Source: Candidatus Electrothrix scaldis (GTDB lineage: Bacteria; Desulfobacterota; Desulfobulbia; Desulfobulbales; Desulfobulbaceae). From it: a DNA stretch of 64,000 nucleotides. Positions 28,042 to 37,715 of the stretch are shown here, one piece after another (the first letter of the stretch is position 1; each line of letters starts with the position of its first letter). Made by a program: the position numbers and the translations under genes. Under the pieces are notes generated by a model. It made no database searches. It saw only the letters and a program-made list of their open reading frames with translations, and was not told where the DNA came from. The stretch is taken from NCBI GenBank assembly GCA_033584155.1, contig CP138355.1, positions 3,667,826-3,731,825 on the forward strand, given 5' to 3'.

Positions 28042-29880
28042 TCAACTTATCCGAACAAATATTTTTCCGTAGTTAGAGGGGAGGTACACCTCATAATCAC
28101 CACTGTTATCAACCTCAATTATTTCCTTATCCGGCATTAGCTGCTCCTGCCAGCGGCCTGAAGATAATGGAACACGTAGGGTCCCATCCTGATCACTGAA
28201 GTTGATCAAGACCAATACCGAGGTTTCGTTTTGTTCTTCTGGCAAGCGAAGGTAGGCTACTAAGCCCTTATCCAACTTTGAATATTGCCTATAAAAGATA
28301 GAATTGCGGCTCCGCAGAGCGGAATATTGGTGTCGCAACTTGCCGAGTCGCCTGTAAAGATTCACCAGGGCACGCCCTTCCCGCTCATAAAAAAAATTCC
28401 AGTGCAAAGGACGGGCTGCCAAAACCCGCGAGCCACCAATATCATCTTTCCCGTAGATTTCCCCAAATTCCTGCCCCTGCCAAAGAAGAGGGACCCCTTC
28501 TGCTGTCATCAGAGCAATAGCAAAAGGCTGAAGGCGATGCCAATTCCTTCTATCCCGTCCGAACAGGTCAAAGCCGCCATCACTTAAGGGTTCTGCCTCA
28601 CTGGCAATATACATGAGACGACTCCTATCATGGCTTTCCAAAAACTGTAAGGGCGCGACCGGAAAGACATCACCATCTTTTTCATTACGATACTCTCTGG
28701 GCCAGGGGTCTGATACATCAATGAGCAATATCTCATCAATAAATTCTTCTGGTACTGAGCCGTAATCCCTTAACATATCCTGCGCCTTCAGCATAGGATT
28801 CCATCTCTTGCTGGCCGTGGTGTAGGTCTCTTGCATAATTTTTTTCGGCATATCCAGATGTTCAGCAACCTGAATAATACGCGTATGCGTTCCTCCACGA
28901 AAGCGCGGAATACCCTTACTGTATTGATATGTTTCATAAACAAGCCGGGAGTAGCCTTTCCCGAGAGGGCCGTCATAAATGCCCGGTACATAGTCGTAAC
29001 GAAAACCATCAAAATGCAGCTCGTCTAAGAAATACCTATTAACTGCCGTGAAATAATCAAAGGTGAATTCCTTGGTAAAATCAGTCCCTATTCCGAACAC
29101 ATCAGCGGCAAAAGGTCCTATCATAGGATTTTCTTCCTCTGTTATTCTATATACCTTATGATAGCAAAACTCATCGTGCATATGGGCATAGACGGCATCA
29201 TGAATCACCGCAATGCCGCGCTCGTGACAGGCATTGACCAGCCTTTTCAGCATATTGGCATCACCATAACGCTCTTCTATGGCGAAATAACTCATCGGCA
29301 TATAGCCCCAGCGGTACGGTTCTGGAATATTGGTTACCGGCATCAATTCGATACAGTTTACCCCCAGGGACTCCAAATAAATGAGTTTTTCCAGCACTTC
29401 TTCAAAAGTGTTGGCAAAATCATCTACCATCATTTCGTAGATAATTAATTCACTGATATCAGGCACAGAGAACGCACTGTCTGTCCACTGAAAATCATCC
29501 TGCACCTGAAAATCAAAGGCCGAATTTGTTCCGCTTCCACTCAGCACAGCATAGGGGTCGGCAAAAGAATAGATGAGTTCCTGCCCGTCCCGATGCAATC
29601 GATAACGATACAAATATCGCCCAGGTTGTCCTAGACTACCAATCTGGGGTAATGCATTTATATCCCCGTGAAACTGCCAGAGACCAGTTTGGCGATCCCT
29701 TTCTGTTAGCTCTACAGAAACAGCTGCAATATCAGGAGAGAACTGATCAGCACTATGGATTATATCCGCATAAAGGCTATAGTGTTTATCTGTGCTAATC
29801 CCTGGAAGATACAGCCCGAGTTGCAGACTATTCCGACCGGTTAGCCCAACATGAGCTCCGACCTGTGCCAACTCAATCAT
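28042..29880 (-). CDS. Glycoside hydrolase family 13 enzyme (alpha-amylase/branching-enzyme superfamily)
   Basis: 612 residues from ATG 29880 (AGGAGG five bases upstream); a start 42 bases further upstream is less supported. An N-terminal carbohydrate-binding-like domain (1-140) precedes the TIM barrel. Active-site regions: DAVYAH (228-233), FRYD with nucleophile D296, AEH with acid/base E340, and ESHD (H417, D418). A C-terminal beta domain follows. No signal peptide is visible, so it should work in the cytoplasm on glycogen or maltooligosaccharides. The layout resembles branching enzymes and maltooligosyl-trehalose hydrolases, but exact activity is not assignable. Divergent from the binding-protein/cyclase pair. 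Confidence 0.85.
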   Translation of the reverse strand: MIELAQVGAHVGLTGRNSLQLGLYLPGISTDKHYSLYADIIHSADQFSPDIAAVSVELTERDRQTGLWQFHGDINALPQIGSLGQPGRYLYRYRLHRDGQELIYSFADPYAVLSGSGTNSAFDFQVQDDFQWTDSAFSVPDISELIIYEMMVDDFANTFEEVLEKLIYLESLGVNCIELMPVTNIPEPYRWGYMPMSYFAIEERYGDANMLKRLVNACHERGIAVIHDAVYAHMHDEFCYHKVYRITEEENPMIGPFAADVFGIGTDFTKEFTFDYFTAVNRYFLDELHFDGFRYDYVPGIYDGPLGKGYSRLVYETYQYSKGIPRFRGGTHTRIIQVAEHLDMPKKIMQETYTTASKRWNPMLKAQDMLRDYGSVPEEFIDEILLIDVSDPWPREYRNEKDGDVFPVAPLQFLESHDRSRLMYIASEAEPLSDGGFDLFGRDRRNWHRLQPFAIALMTAEGVPLLWQGQEFGEIYGKDDIGGSRVLAARPLHWNFFYEREGRALVNLYRRLGKLRHQYSALRSRNSIFYRQYSKLDKGLVAYLRLPEEQNETSVLVLINFSDQDGTLRVPLSSGRWQEQLMPDKEIIEVDNSGDYEVYLPSNYGKIFVRIS

Positions 29881-30106
29881 TTTTTCCTCCTTATTTTTCC
29901 TAGATAGGGTTATTATATCCACTCAAATATTCTGTCTAAGCCTCACTTCGATAGACCGACAAAAAATAATGACCACCTAGCGGTGAAGTTGAACAGATAC
30001 GGAATACATCCCATCTTTTTTCCGACGTGTTAAATTTTTTCAGAATATTCCGTGAGCCATCCTTCTTCGAGCATATACAGTGAATGCAACAGGCCCGTTA
30101 CACTCT

Positions 30107-31294
30107 ATGAAGAATATGTCGAGTAACTATATAATAAAAGGCATATGTATTGCGCTCTTCTTTTTCTTTGCCTCAGCAGCTCATTCAGATGAAAAAAAAA
30201 TCTATCTCTGGCATAAGGAAGCAACAGCAAAAGAATTTATACGCGATATATGTGCCGAATTCAGCAAAAAACACGGGGTGCAAATAAAAGCTGAATATAT
30301 CCCTGTAAATCACCTCAAACAAGCCCTTATCAAGAGGGCCTTACGTGGTCGAATGCCCGAAATAGCACTTGTTCCCTCCGATTTTGTCGGACTTTTTTCC
30401 TTAATCAACTTATCAAAGGTCCCGGCGTCTCTTAACAACCCTGATATAGGAGAGAATGCCTATGGAACAGTGCGAATTGGCGGAAAAATATATGGAGCAC
30501 CTATACTCGGGGGTAACCATATTATGATGTATTATAATAAAAAAAAAGTCAAAACACCTGCGACAACTTGGGCCGAGCTTTATGCCCAAAAAGCAGCATT
30601 GGAACAGCAAGGCGTAAAACCTATAGGCTGGAGTTATAATGATGTCTACTGGTTTGTCGGTTTCATGGGACCATTTGGGGGCTGGCCAATGGAAGGAGGG
30701 GAAATTACCCTGAATACCAAGGCGATGCAAGATGCTCTTACGTTCTACAAATCTCTTGCCGATAAAGGGCTTATTCCTCAGGACTGTAACAGCGGTTGTG
30801 GGACGGATCGTTTTTTTAATGGGGAGTTCGCTTATGCCCTGAACGGTGACTGGGCTTATCTACAAACAGAAAAGGCGCTGGGCAAAGACTTCGGCGTTGC
30901 TGTGATTCCTTCAATCGGAACGAAACCTGTGACTCCGATGTATTCGACACATGCACTGGTCTTTCCCGGAAAATCACTGCAAGGCCCAATGAGAGACATC
31001 CTGGAACAGTTTACCATGACCATGCAAAGTGAGCCGATTCAACGGCGCTGGTATACAGCGCTGAAACGCCTTCCTGTGCATAAAAAAGTATTGAATGATT
31101 TCAAGCAGCAGGCTGATCCCAATCAACGGCAATTTCTGAGACAGCTTGAGATTGCCAGGGCAATGCCCAGCGAATCCAGCATGAGTTATGCATGGGAGGG
31201 AATCCGTAAAGGATTCTACCGTTTCCTGGCAGGAAGCCTTGATGCCGAACAAGCATCGGCCCTTATGCAAAAGGTTGCGGAATCTCATGATTAA
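30107..31294 (+). CDS. Periplasmic extracellular solute-binding protein, sugar type
   Basis: 395 residues from ATG 30107, which opens a good signal peptide (IIKGICIALFFFFASAAHS, cleavage near residue 27); a GTG nine codons upstream is also in frame. The mature part is a cluster-B/MalE-like binding protein: KKIYLWHKEATAKEFIRDIC, IALVPSDFVGLFSLI, GAPILGGNHIMMYYNKKKVK, FFNGEFAYALNGDWAY. ABC permease and ATPase genes are absent. Instead it overlaps a membrane nucleotide cyclase by 8 nt, so it more likely senses a ligand for the cyclase than feeds a transporter. A pair of Cys (NSGCGTD and DC upstream) is unusual for the family. Confidence 0.85.
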   Translation: MKNMSSNYIIKGICIALFFFFASAAHSDEKKIYLWHKEATAKEFIRDICAEFSKKHGVQIKAEYIPVNHLKQALIKRALRGRMPEIALVPSDFVGLFSLINLSKVPASLNNPDIGENAYGTVRIGGKIYGAPILGGNHIMMYYNKKKVKTPATTWAELYAQKAALEQQGVKPIGWSYNDVYWFVGFMGPFGGWPMEGGEITLNTKAMQDALTFYKSLADKGLIPQDCNSGCGTDRFFNGEFAYALNGDWAYLQTEKALGKDFGVAVIPSIGTKPVTPMYSTHALVFPGKSLQGPMRDILEQFTMTMQSEPIQRRWYTALKRLPVHKKVLNDFKQQADPNQRQFLRQLEIARAMPSESSMSYAWEGIRKGFYRFLAGSLDAEQASALMQKVAESHD

Positions 31295-33452
31295 CAGCAA
31301 GATGACGATGAAAAAATCCTGGTTTTCCATCTTCAGAAATTTTCCCTTTACCTTGACCATAATTATTCTGGTTGCGACCGGGGTACCGGCGCTCATCATT
31401 TCCTACTTTCTTATAGATAAAAATTATCAAACAGCAAGAGGAGGTGCAATTAAGGGGTTGAACGATCAGGCGAAGAGTATAGCGCTTGACCTAACGAACC
31501 AGCTGAATGGCACAGCTTCCCGCCTCCGTATTCTTGGAAGAACTGGAGATATGGCCTTAGCGAGTTACAGTGAGTTGTTTGGAGGGGATGCTGCCGAGGA
31601 TATGGGCAATTTCAATACAGGTAACGATCTGGTTGCATCAACATACCTTTTCATTAAAAATTCTAATATACTGAACAATAATACTCCTCCAATGGAAGTA
31701 GTACCAGACTGCGTAGCAGATATTAAGCTCCCCTCTGCGGTCATGCAATCCCTGAATCATTTTTTTCAGGAAGATTCGGATACAATGCCGTCACAGTATA
31801 TCGCCTCTGATTTTTGTAACGATCATCAAGATGAGAAATGCAAAGAAAACGAAGACAAGTGCGGAAAAGACTTCTTTGCAAAGGTCATCAAGAGAATCAG
31901 TTATGATGAGCGAGCAAAAGGAGAAAATGGCTCAACAAGCAAGGTCGTATATTCATCAAACCGCCCATGCAGGACAGATCATGGCATCGCGATCATTGTA
32001 CCACTTGCCACAAAAGAACACGTCAACAGTCCCATCACAACTCTGGGAGCCGTTATTGCTATTGTGCCGGTTGACTACCTGATTACAGTTATCCGTTCCA
32101 GAATCGCCCCCGAGAGCAAGAGAGTTTTCGATTTCCAACTCAAAGATGGCACCTCTCTTTGCAACTGGAAAACGAGCCTTTCTTCCGTTCAAGATTACGG
32201 CCAGGAGGATCTGATCTCAAGTACCCCGGCATCCTTAGGTCTCTCTTCTGACACCGACCCAGATAAGCTGATAGTGGAGTACCGTCTTGTGCTTTCCGAG
32301 CCCTCAGATATACGCTTTGCTGAGGTCGACAAGAACAAAGAACAATTGTTCTTCATCGTGCTTATATCTTTATTCGTCATCCTTATCCTCGCCTATTTCA
32401 CAGCTAATTTCATTGTTTCTCCCTTAAAAGACATGAAAAAAATCGTCAACCAATATGCTGCTGGCGACTACTCATCCTTTAAAGGAAAAATATTCTTTGC
32501 TGAGTTTGCCAATTTCACCCGTCTTCTTGAACGAATGGGAGAGAAAATCCTGGACCAATTGGCTAATCTCCAGGAGATCAACAGTGCTTATGCACGCTTT
32601 GTGCCCAACGACTTTCTCAATTACCTGCAAAAAGAATCCATTATCGAGGTGCAATTGGGCGATCATGTGGAAAAAAACATGTCTGTCCTTTTCGCAGACA
32701 TTGCTGATTTCACAACTATCTCGGAACGCATGAGTCCAAAACAAAACTTCACCTTTGTCAACTCCATCCTCAATGCCATCGGCCCTATCATTAGAAACAA
32801 TAACGGATTCATAGATAAATATATTGGCGACGCCATTATGGCGCTCTTTGATAAGAGCCCGGATGATGCCATTGCTGCCGGGATTGGCCTCCTCAATGCC
32901 GTTACAGCCTATAACGAGAAACGAAAAAAAGCAAAATACTATACTGCTCCGATAAAAATTCGGGTCGGAATCAACACTGGCCATCTGATGCTGGGAATAA
33001 TTGGTGAATACGGACGCATGGACGGGACTGTTATCAGCGATGCCGTTAACCTGGCTTCCCGCCTGGAGGGTCTTGCAAAGCTGTACGGGGCCTCGCTAGT
33101 AATCAGCGGGCACACCTTTTATCGGCTGGAAAAGCCTTTGAAATATCGCATCAGAGAACTGGATCTGGTTGCAGTCAAAGGCAAATCCCAACCTGTCAGC
33201 GTTTTTGAAGTATTGGAAGGCGATGAGAGTGAAACAATGCAAAAAAAGAGAGACTGCAAAAAACATTTCGAAAAAGGAGTCTTTCTCTATCGGGATAAGC
33301 ACTTTCACAGAACACGGCAAATAATGCAGGGAATTCTCCGTGATAACCCAAACGATAAAGCAGCGCAGTTGTACTATGATAGGTGTCAGGAGAATATAGA
33401 ATTCGGCGTCCCTGAAAACTGGCAGGCAGTCACACGACTCTATCAAAAATAA
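31287..33452 (+). CDS. Membrane class III adenylate/guanylate cyclase with periplasmic sensor and HAMP
   Basis: 721 residues from ATG 31287, inside the end of the binding-protein gene. Order: membrane span (about 21-43), periplasmic sensor region of about 300 residues with several Cys, second span (about 352-375), HAMP-like linker, helical signalling segment, catalytic domain (about 465-640) and a C-terminal TPR-like tail. Metal-binding aspartates lie in LFADIADFT and IGDAIMALF; DAVNLASRLEG is also typical. It should make cAMP or cGMP when the periplasmic part, perhaps with the binding protein, is engaged. Nucleotide specificity was not determined. Confidence 0.9.
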   Translation: MINSKMTMKKSWFSIFRNFPFTLTIIILVATGVPALIISYFLIDKNYQTARGGAIKGLNDQAKSIALDLTNQLNGTASRLRILGRTGDMALASYSELFGGDAAEDMGNFNTGNDLVASTYLFIKNSNILNNNTPPMEVVPDCVADIKLPSAVMQSLNHFFQEDSDTMPSQYIASDFCNDHQDEKCKENEDKCGKDFFAKVIKRISYDERAKGENGSTSKVVYSSNRPCRTDHGIAIIVPLATKEHVNSPITTLGAVIAIVPVDYLITVIRSRIAPESKRVFDFQLKDGTSLCNWKTSLSSVQDYGQEDLISSTPASLGLSSDTDPDKLIVEYRLVLSEPSDIRFAEVDKNKEQLFFIVLISLFVILILAYFTANFIVSPLKDMKKIVNQYAAGDYSSFKGKIFFAEFANFTRLLERMGEKILDQLANLQEINSAYARFVPNDFLNYLQKESIIEVQLGDHVEKNMSVLFADIADFTTISERMSPKQNFTFVNSILNAIGPIIRNNNGFIDKYIGDAIMALFDKSPDDAIAAGIGLLNAVTAYNEKRKKAKYYTAPIKIRVGINTGHLMLGIIGEYGRMDGTVISDAVNLASRLEGLAKLYGASLVISGHTFYRLEKPLKYRIRELDLVAVKGKSQPVSVFEVLEGDESETMQKKRDCKKHFEKGVFLYRDKHFHRTRQIMQGILRDNPNDKAAQLYYDRCQENIEFGVPENWQAVTRLYQK

Positions 33453-33598
33453 AACGATTGCTTTTTTTTCGTTGCCCATACGAACCTTATCGAATAATTA
33501 CATCCTGTTATATACGGAAAAGAAAAAAAGCTACAACGGAGAGTGAGCTACACAAAGTCAAAGCAGGTCTGATTCATTATCTATTCAGGAGGTAAAGC

Positions 33599-35731
33599 AT
33601 GGCAATCCAGTGGCATAAGTCTACCTGCCCTTATTGTGGCGTCGGCTGCGGCTTACAGGTTGGGGTGGAGCAGGGACGTATTGTAAAGGTACAGGGCATG
33701 GAGGAGCACCCAATTAATAAGGGCCGCATATGTGCCTTGGCTGCTCATTTACCACCTGTGTTTAATGCACCGAGCCGACTCACCCAACCTCTCCTGCGCC
33801 GCAACGGACAACTCATTCCAGTCAGCTGGGATGAGGCGGTGCATTATGTTGCTGGCGATCTGAACCGAATTATTGAAGAGCACGGTCCCAATGCGGTGGC
33901 TTTCTACGGTGGAGCTGCGAATCTGACTGAAGAATATTATTTGATGAATAAGCTGATAAAGGGTTGCATCGGCACCAATAATATCGAATGCTCCACCCGA
34001 CTCTGTATGGCCAGTTCAGCTGCTGGCTTTCTTTCCACCTTAGGGGCTGATGCCCCCCCTACCTGCTACGCAGACATAGAACAGGCAGACCTCTTCTATG
34101 TCGCTGGCAATAATATGGCGGTCACCTTACCTATCATCTTTCTACGCCTGAAAAAAGCTGCAGAAAAAGGAGCCAAGGTTATAATTGTTGATCCTCGCCG
34201 AACAGAAACAGCAGCTATCGCTGATATTCATCTCCAGATCAAACCAGGCACTGATGTAGCCCTGAATAACACCTTGGCCCATATCCTTCTCAAGGAAGGA
34301 TTTGTTGATGAGGAAAGTGTGGACATTCGCACCTCCGGCCTTGATGAACTAAAAATCTTTTTGGAAAAATATACGCCCAGCTACGGTGCCGAGATAACCG
34401 GCTGTCCAGCAGAACAGATCATTGCAGCTGCCCGCCTTATCGGGTCTTGCAAAAATATGCTCACCTTCTGGTTCCAAGGGTATAATCATTCCACCCAAGC
34501 GGTCTTTAAAAACAACAGCCTGCATAATCTCTCGCTCCTGACCGGCAATTTTTGTCGCCCTGGAGCTGGCCCCCTTTCCATTACCGGCGAAGCCAACGCC
34601 TTGGGGAATCGCTGGGTCGGGGCACTCAGTCATCTCCTACCCGGAATGCGCTTGGTTGCTAATCCCAGTCAACGCCAGGAGGTTGCAGATTTTTGGAATA
34701 TTCCTGTGGAAAATCTCCAATCTACACCAGGTCGTTCTATTATTGAAATTATTCAGGGCCTACACGAGGGCTCAGTTAAGGCTTTGTGGGTAACAACAAC
34801 CAACCCTGCAGCCTCTTTACCAGACACCCATTGGGTAGAGGAAGGGCTCAAAAAAGCTGAGCTACTTATTGTTCAGGATATATTCCATCCCACTGAAACA
34901 ACCCAACTTGCTGATGTAGTGCTGGCAGGAGCCCAGTGGTGTGAAAAAACAGGGACCTTCATCTCCTCAGAACGACGCATTGAATTAGTCAAAAAACTGG
35001 TAGATCCTCCAGGTGAAGCAAAAACAGATTGTGACATCATCATTGATGTGGCCCGAGCAATGGGATTTGAAGATGAGTTTTCCTATTCATCACCGAAAGA
35101 GATTTTTGAAGAATGGAAAATACTGACAAGAGGTCGGATTTGCGATATGAACGGGGTGACTTATGAAAGGCTGGAAGACGCTATCGGGCCACAGCTTCCC
35201 TGTCCGGTAAAGGACCATCCCGGAACAGAGCGCCTTTTCCTTGACTGGCGTTTTCCCAGGGCCGATGGGCGAGCCGCTCTCTTGGGACGGGAATATCAGG
35301 AAGGCGCCGAGTCACCTGATAGCGAGTATCCCTTTACCCTTGTGACAGGAAAGTTGGCAGGTCATTTCAACACCCGAACCCGCACAGGGCGAGTAGAGGA
35401 ACTACGCCGCCAGGAACCGGAGAACTACGTTGAAATCCATCCTCAAGATGCTGAGACACTCAGCATGGAGGAAAATGATGTGGTCGAAGTGGCCTCCCGG
35501 CGCGGCCGGGTCCTTGCTAAGGTACGGGTTGCTGACAGAATACTGGCAGGGACCGTGTACATGAACATGCATTTCGGTAATGCCCTCCAGGACCCGGATA
35601 ATCGCCTGGCCAATATTCTCTGCACCCATGCTATTGATCGCCATTCCAAGCAACCTGAGTACAAAATAACTGCCGTGCGTATGGCAAAAGTACAAGAGGA
35701 TTATGAGAGCATCGCAGCAGCAGAACGTTAA
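33599..35731 (+). CDS. narB: Cytoplasmic molybdopterin nitrate reductase, NarB-like
   Basis: 710 residues, the length of ferredoxin-dependent NarB. An N-terminal [4Fe-4S] site uses C10, C13, C17 and C45 (CPYCGVGC ... GRICA). The Mo ligand is Cys136 in STRLCMASSAAGF, the form seen in assimilatory/periplasmic nitrate reductases, and the C-terminal dinucleotide domain has HFNTRTRTG. Formate dehydrogenases instead carry a CxGP-type site, so annotation as FdhA would be wrong. No Tat signal is present, hence a cytoplasmic enzyme. The extra C-terminal [2Fe-2S] domain of Klebsiella-type NasA is absent. AGGAGG precedes the start. It overlaps the downstream sensor kinase gene by 29 nt. Confidence 0.8.
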   Translation: MAIQWHKSTCPYCGVGCGLQVGVEQGRIVKVQGMEEHPINKGRICALAAHLPPVFNAPSRLTQPLLRRNGQLIPVSWDEAVHYVAGDLNRIIEEHGPNAVAFYGGAANLTEEYYLMNKLIKGCIGTNNIECSTRLCMASSAAGFLSTLGADAPPTCYADIEQADLFYVAGNNMAVTLPIIFLRLKKAAEKGAKVIIVDPRRTETAAIADIHLQIKPGTDVALNNTLAHILLKEGFVDEESVDIRTSGLDELKIFLEKYTPSYGAEITGCPAEQIIAAARLIGSCKNMLTFWFQGYNHSTQAVFKNNSLHNLSLLTGNFCRPGAGPLSITGEANALGNRWVGALSHLLPGMRLVANPSQRQEVADFWNIPVENLQSTPGRSIIEIIQGLHEGSVKALWVTTTNPAASLPDTHWVEEGLKKAELLIVQDIFHPTETTQLADVVLAGAQWCEKTGTFISSERRIELVKKLVDPPGEAKTDCDIIIDVARAMGFEDEFSYSSPKEIFEEWKILTRGRICDMNGVTYERLEDAIGPQLPCPVKDHPGTERLFLDWRFPRADGRAALLGREYQEGAESPDSEYPFTLVTGKLAGHFNTRTRTGRVEELRRQEPENYVEIHPQDAETLSMEENDVVEVASRRGRVLAKVRVADRILAGTVYMNMHFGNALQDPDNRLANILCTHAIDRHSKQPEYKITAVRMAKVQEDYESIAAAER

Positions 35732-37715
35732 AACGCTCCAAAAAACGGTTAAATTCTTTGAGGCGGTACTTGCCGCCTCGCAGGATTGCGTTGTCATAAC
35801 TGACGAGGCCGCTACTATCCTGGTGGCTAATCAAAGTTTCTGTTCTCTTTTTTCCTGCTCCCCTGGTGAACTCGTTGAAACCAGCCTCTTTGACTGGTTG
35901 AGTGCCTTTGTGGGAGATCCTCTGAGCACGTGGACCTCTTTACAGAAGGAAATCTCTCGTACCGGGACTTGTAGCAATGTTGGGTTCGAGCTGATGACCA
36001 GCACAGGTCCCAAGTTTTTCAGTGTGAACGCCTCTTCCCGCCAGTTAGAGGATGACGAGGAACGAGAGGACAGCGCGATTATCAGCATATGGCGCGATAT
36101 CACCCAGCAAAAAAATACTGAAGCTGCCCTCTCCCGTGCCAATACGATGTTAGAACAACGGGTTGCCGAACGAACCGAAGAGTTACGGCTGGAGCGGGAT
36201 AACTTCGTCAACCTCCTCAAAGCGATGAAGGACGGTTGCTATATTGTCTGTGAGCAGCATGATATTCATTTTGTTAACAAGGCGCTTGCAGCGGATTTCG
36301 GCCCCTGGCAGGAGAGTAAGTGTTATGAATATTTTCATAGGAGATCGGAGCCATGTCCCTGGTGTAAGAATGATCAAGTCTTTGCCGGGGAGACAATACA
36401 TTGGGAATGGTACTCGGAACTGATCAACAAGACCTATGATATCATAGAAACACCAATGGAGGGTCCAGAGGGTGCTCACTGGAAGCTCCTGATGTTCAGA
36501 GATATTACAGAGCGAATTCAAGCGGAGCAGGAAAAGGAGAAGACTGCAGCCGAACTTCTTAAAGCAAAGAAGATGGAGGCCTTAGGGATGATGGCCGGTA
36601 GTGTGGCCCATGATCTCAATAATATTCTCGTGGGAATTGTAGGGTACCCTGAATTACTCTTGATGAAGCTCCCTGCTGATAGCCCAATGATAAAATGGGT
36701 TGAGGCGATCCGTGAATCAGGCCGTAAAGCAGCAAAAGTTGTTGCCGACCTTCTTGTTGTCGCCCGAGGAGCCAGCACTATCCGGGAGCCCTATAATCTT
36801 AATCTGCTCATCAGAGAATACCTCTCTTCCCCTGACTGTGAGCGACTCAAGGCCTTGTATCCCAATATCAAGTTTCAGCAACAGCTGGAGGCCAAACACC
36901 AGACCGTTCTTTGTTCCTCAATTCATGTGTGGAAATGTCTGATGAATCTGGTGATTAATGCGGCAGAGGCTATAGGTTCGGATACAGACGGCTCTATTAC
37001 AATCTCCTCCCAGAATCAATTTATTGAGTCAACAACAAGCTCTGATCATATGAAAAAGGGAGAGTATCTTGTGCTCAGCGTGCAAGATAACGGACCAGGC
37101 ATCCCAGCAAATGAACTGGAACATGTTTTTGAACCATTCTACACCAAGAAAGTCATGGGACGAAGCGGCACCGGGCTCGGGTTGACCATTGCCTGGAATA
37201 CTATGCGAGACCATGAAGGACAGATTCAAGTGGAGAGCAATGAACAGGGCACTTGTTTTCTCCTCTATTTTCCAGTGGCAGCACATGCGGCCTCTATTTG
37301 CATTGAGAACGATGAATTACAATTACTCGATACATGCACCAATCCTGGCAAACGTATTCTCTTGGTGGACAAAGAAGAACAAACCCTTGATGTTACACGC
37401 AGCATGCTTGAATCCCTGGGCTACACAGTAGATACAGCCTGCTCAGGAGAACAGGCTCTCCAGTTTATCAAGGATACTGCTGTTGATTTAGTCATGCTTG
37501 ATATGGCCTTGGAGCCCGGCGTCAACGGGAGACAGGTCTACGAAGAAATCCTCAAGCTCTATCCGGGTCAGAAGGCTCTTATAGCAAGTGGCTATAATGC
37601 GTGTGATGATGCGAAGGCAGCGCTTGAGATGGGGGAGAGTGAGTTCATCCAGAAACCCTACTCCTTGTCACAGTTAGGAAAGGCAGTTCGTGATATATTG
37701 AACAAAAAACCTTGA
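35703..37715 (+). CDS. Hybrid PAS sensor histidine kinase with receiver domain
   Basis: 670 residues, no membrane span. Order: PAS (about 10-135), coiled coil (about 140-165), second PAS-like domain (about 165-275) containing SEPCPWCKND, then HisKA with phospho-acceptor His in VAHDLNNIL, HATPase with LMNLVINAAEA, QDNGPGIP and GTGLGLTIA, and a C-terminal receiver with acidic residues in LLVDKEEQ, phospho-acceptor Asp in VMLDMAL and Lys in IQKPYS. It starts inside narB, so it may sense a redox or nitrogen signal tied to that enzyme. The CPWC pair could hold a metal or react with redox signals; this is inference. Confidence 0.88.
   Translation: MRASQQQNVKTLQKTVKFFEAVLAASQDCVVITDEAATILVANQSFCSLFSCSPGELVETSLFDWLSAFVGDPLSTWTSLQKEISRTGTCSNVGFELMTSTGPKFFSVNASSRQLEDDEEREDSAIISIWRDITQQKNTEAALSRANTMLEQRVAERTEELRLERDNFVNLLKAMKDGCYIVCEQHDIHFVNKALAADFGPWQESKCYEYFHRRSEPCPWCKNDQVFAGETIHWEWYSELINKTYDIIETPMEGPEGAHWKLLMFRDITERIQAEQEKEKTAAELLKAKKMEALGMMAGSVAHDLNNILVGIVGYPELLLMKLPADSPMIKWVEAIRESGRKAAKVVADLLVVARGASTIREPYNLNLLIREYLSSPDCERLKALYPNIKFQQQLEAKHQTVLCSSIHVWKCLMNLVINAAEAIGSDTDGSITISSQNQFIESTTSSDHMKKGEYLVLSVQDNGPGIPANELEHVFEPFYTKKVMGRSGTGLGLTIAWNTMRDHEGQIQVESNEQGTCFLLYFPVAAHAASICIENDELQLLDTCTNPGKRILLVDKEEQTLDVTRSMLESLGYTVDTACSGEQALQFIKDTAVDLVMLDMALEPGVNGRQVYEEILKLYPGQKALIASGYNACDDAKAALEMGESEFIQKPYSLSQLGKAVRDILNKKP

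Noticed and set aside
33599-35731. Formate dehydrogenase alpha subunit
   Set aside because: The Mo-ligand segment is STRLCMASSAAGF and the C-terminal domain has HFNTRTRTG, both nitrate-reductase-like; no Sec codon and no formate dehydrogenase beta or gamma genes nearby.
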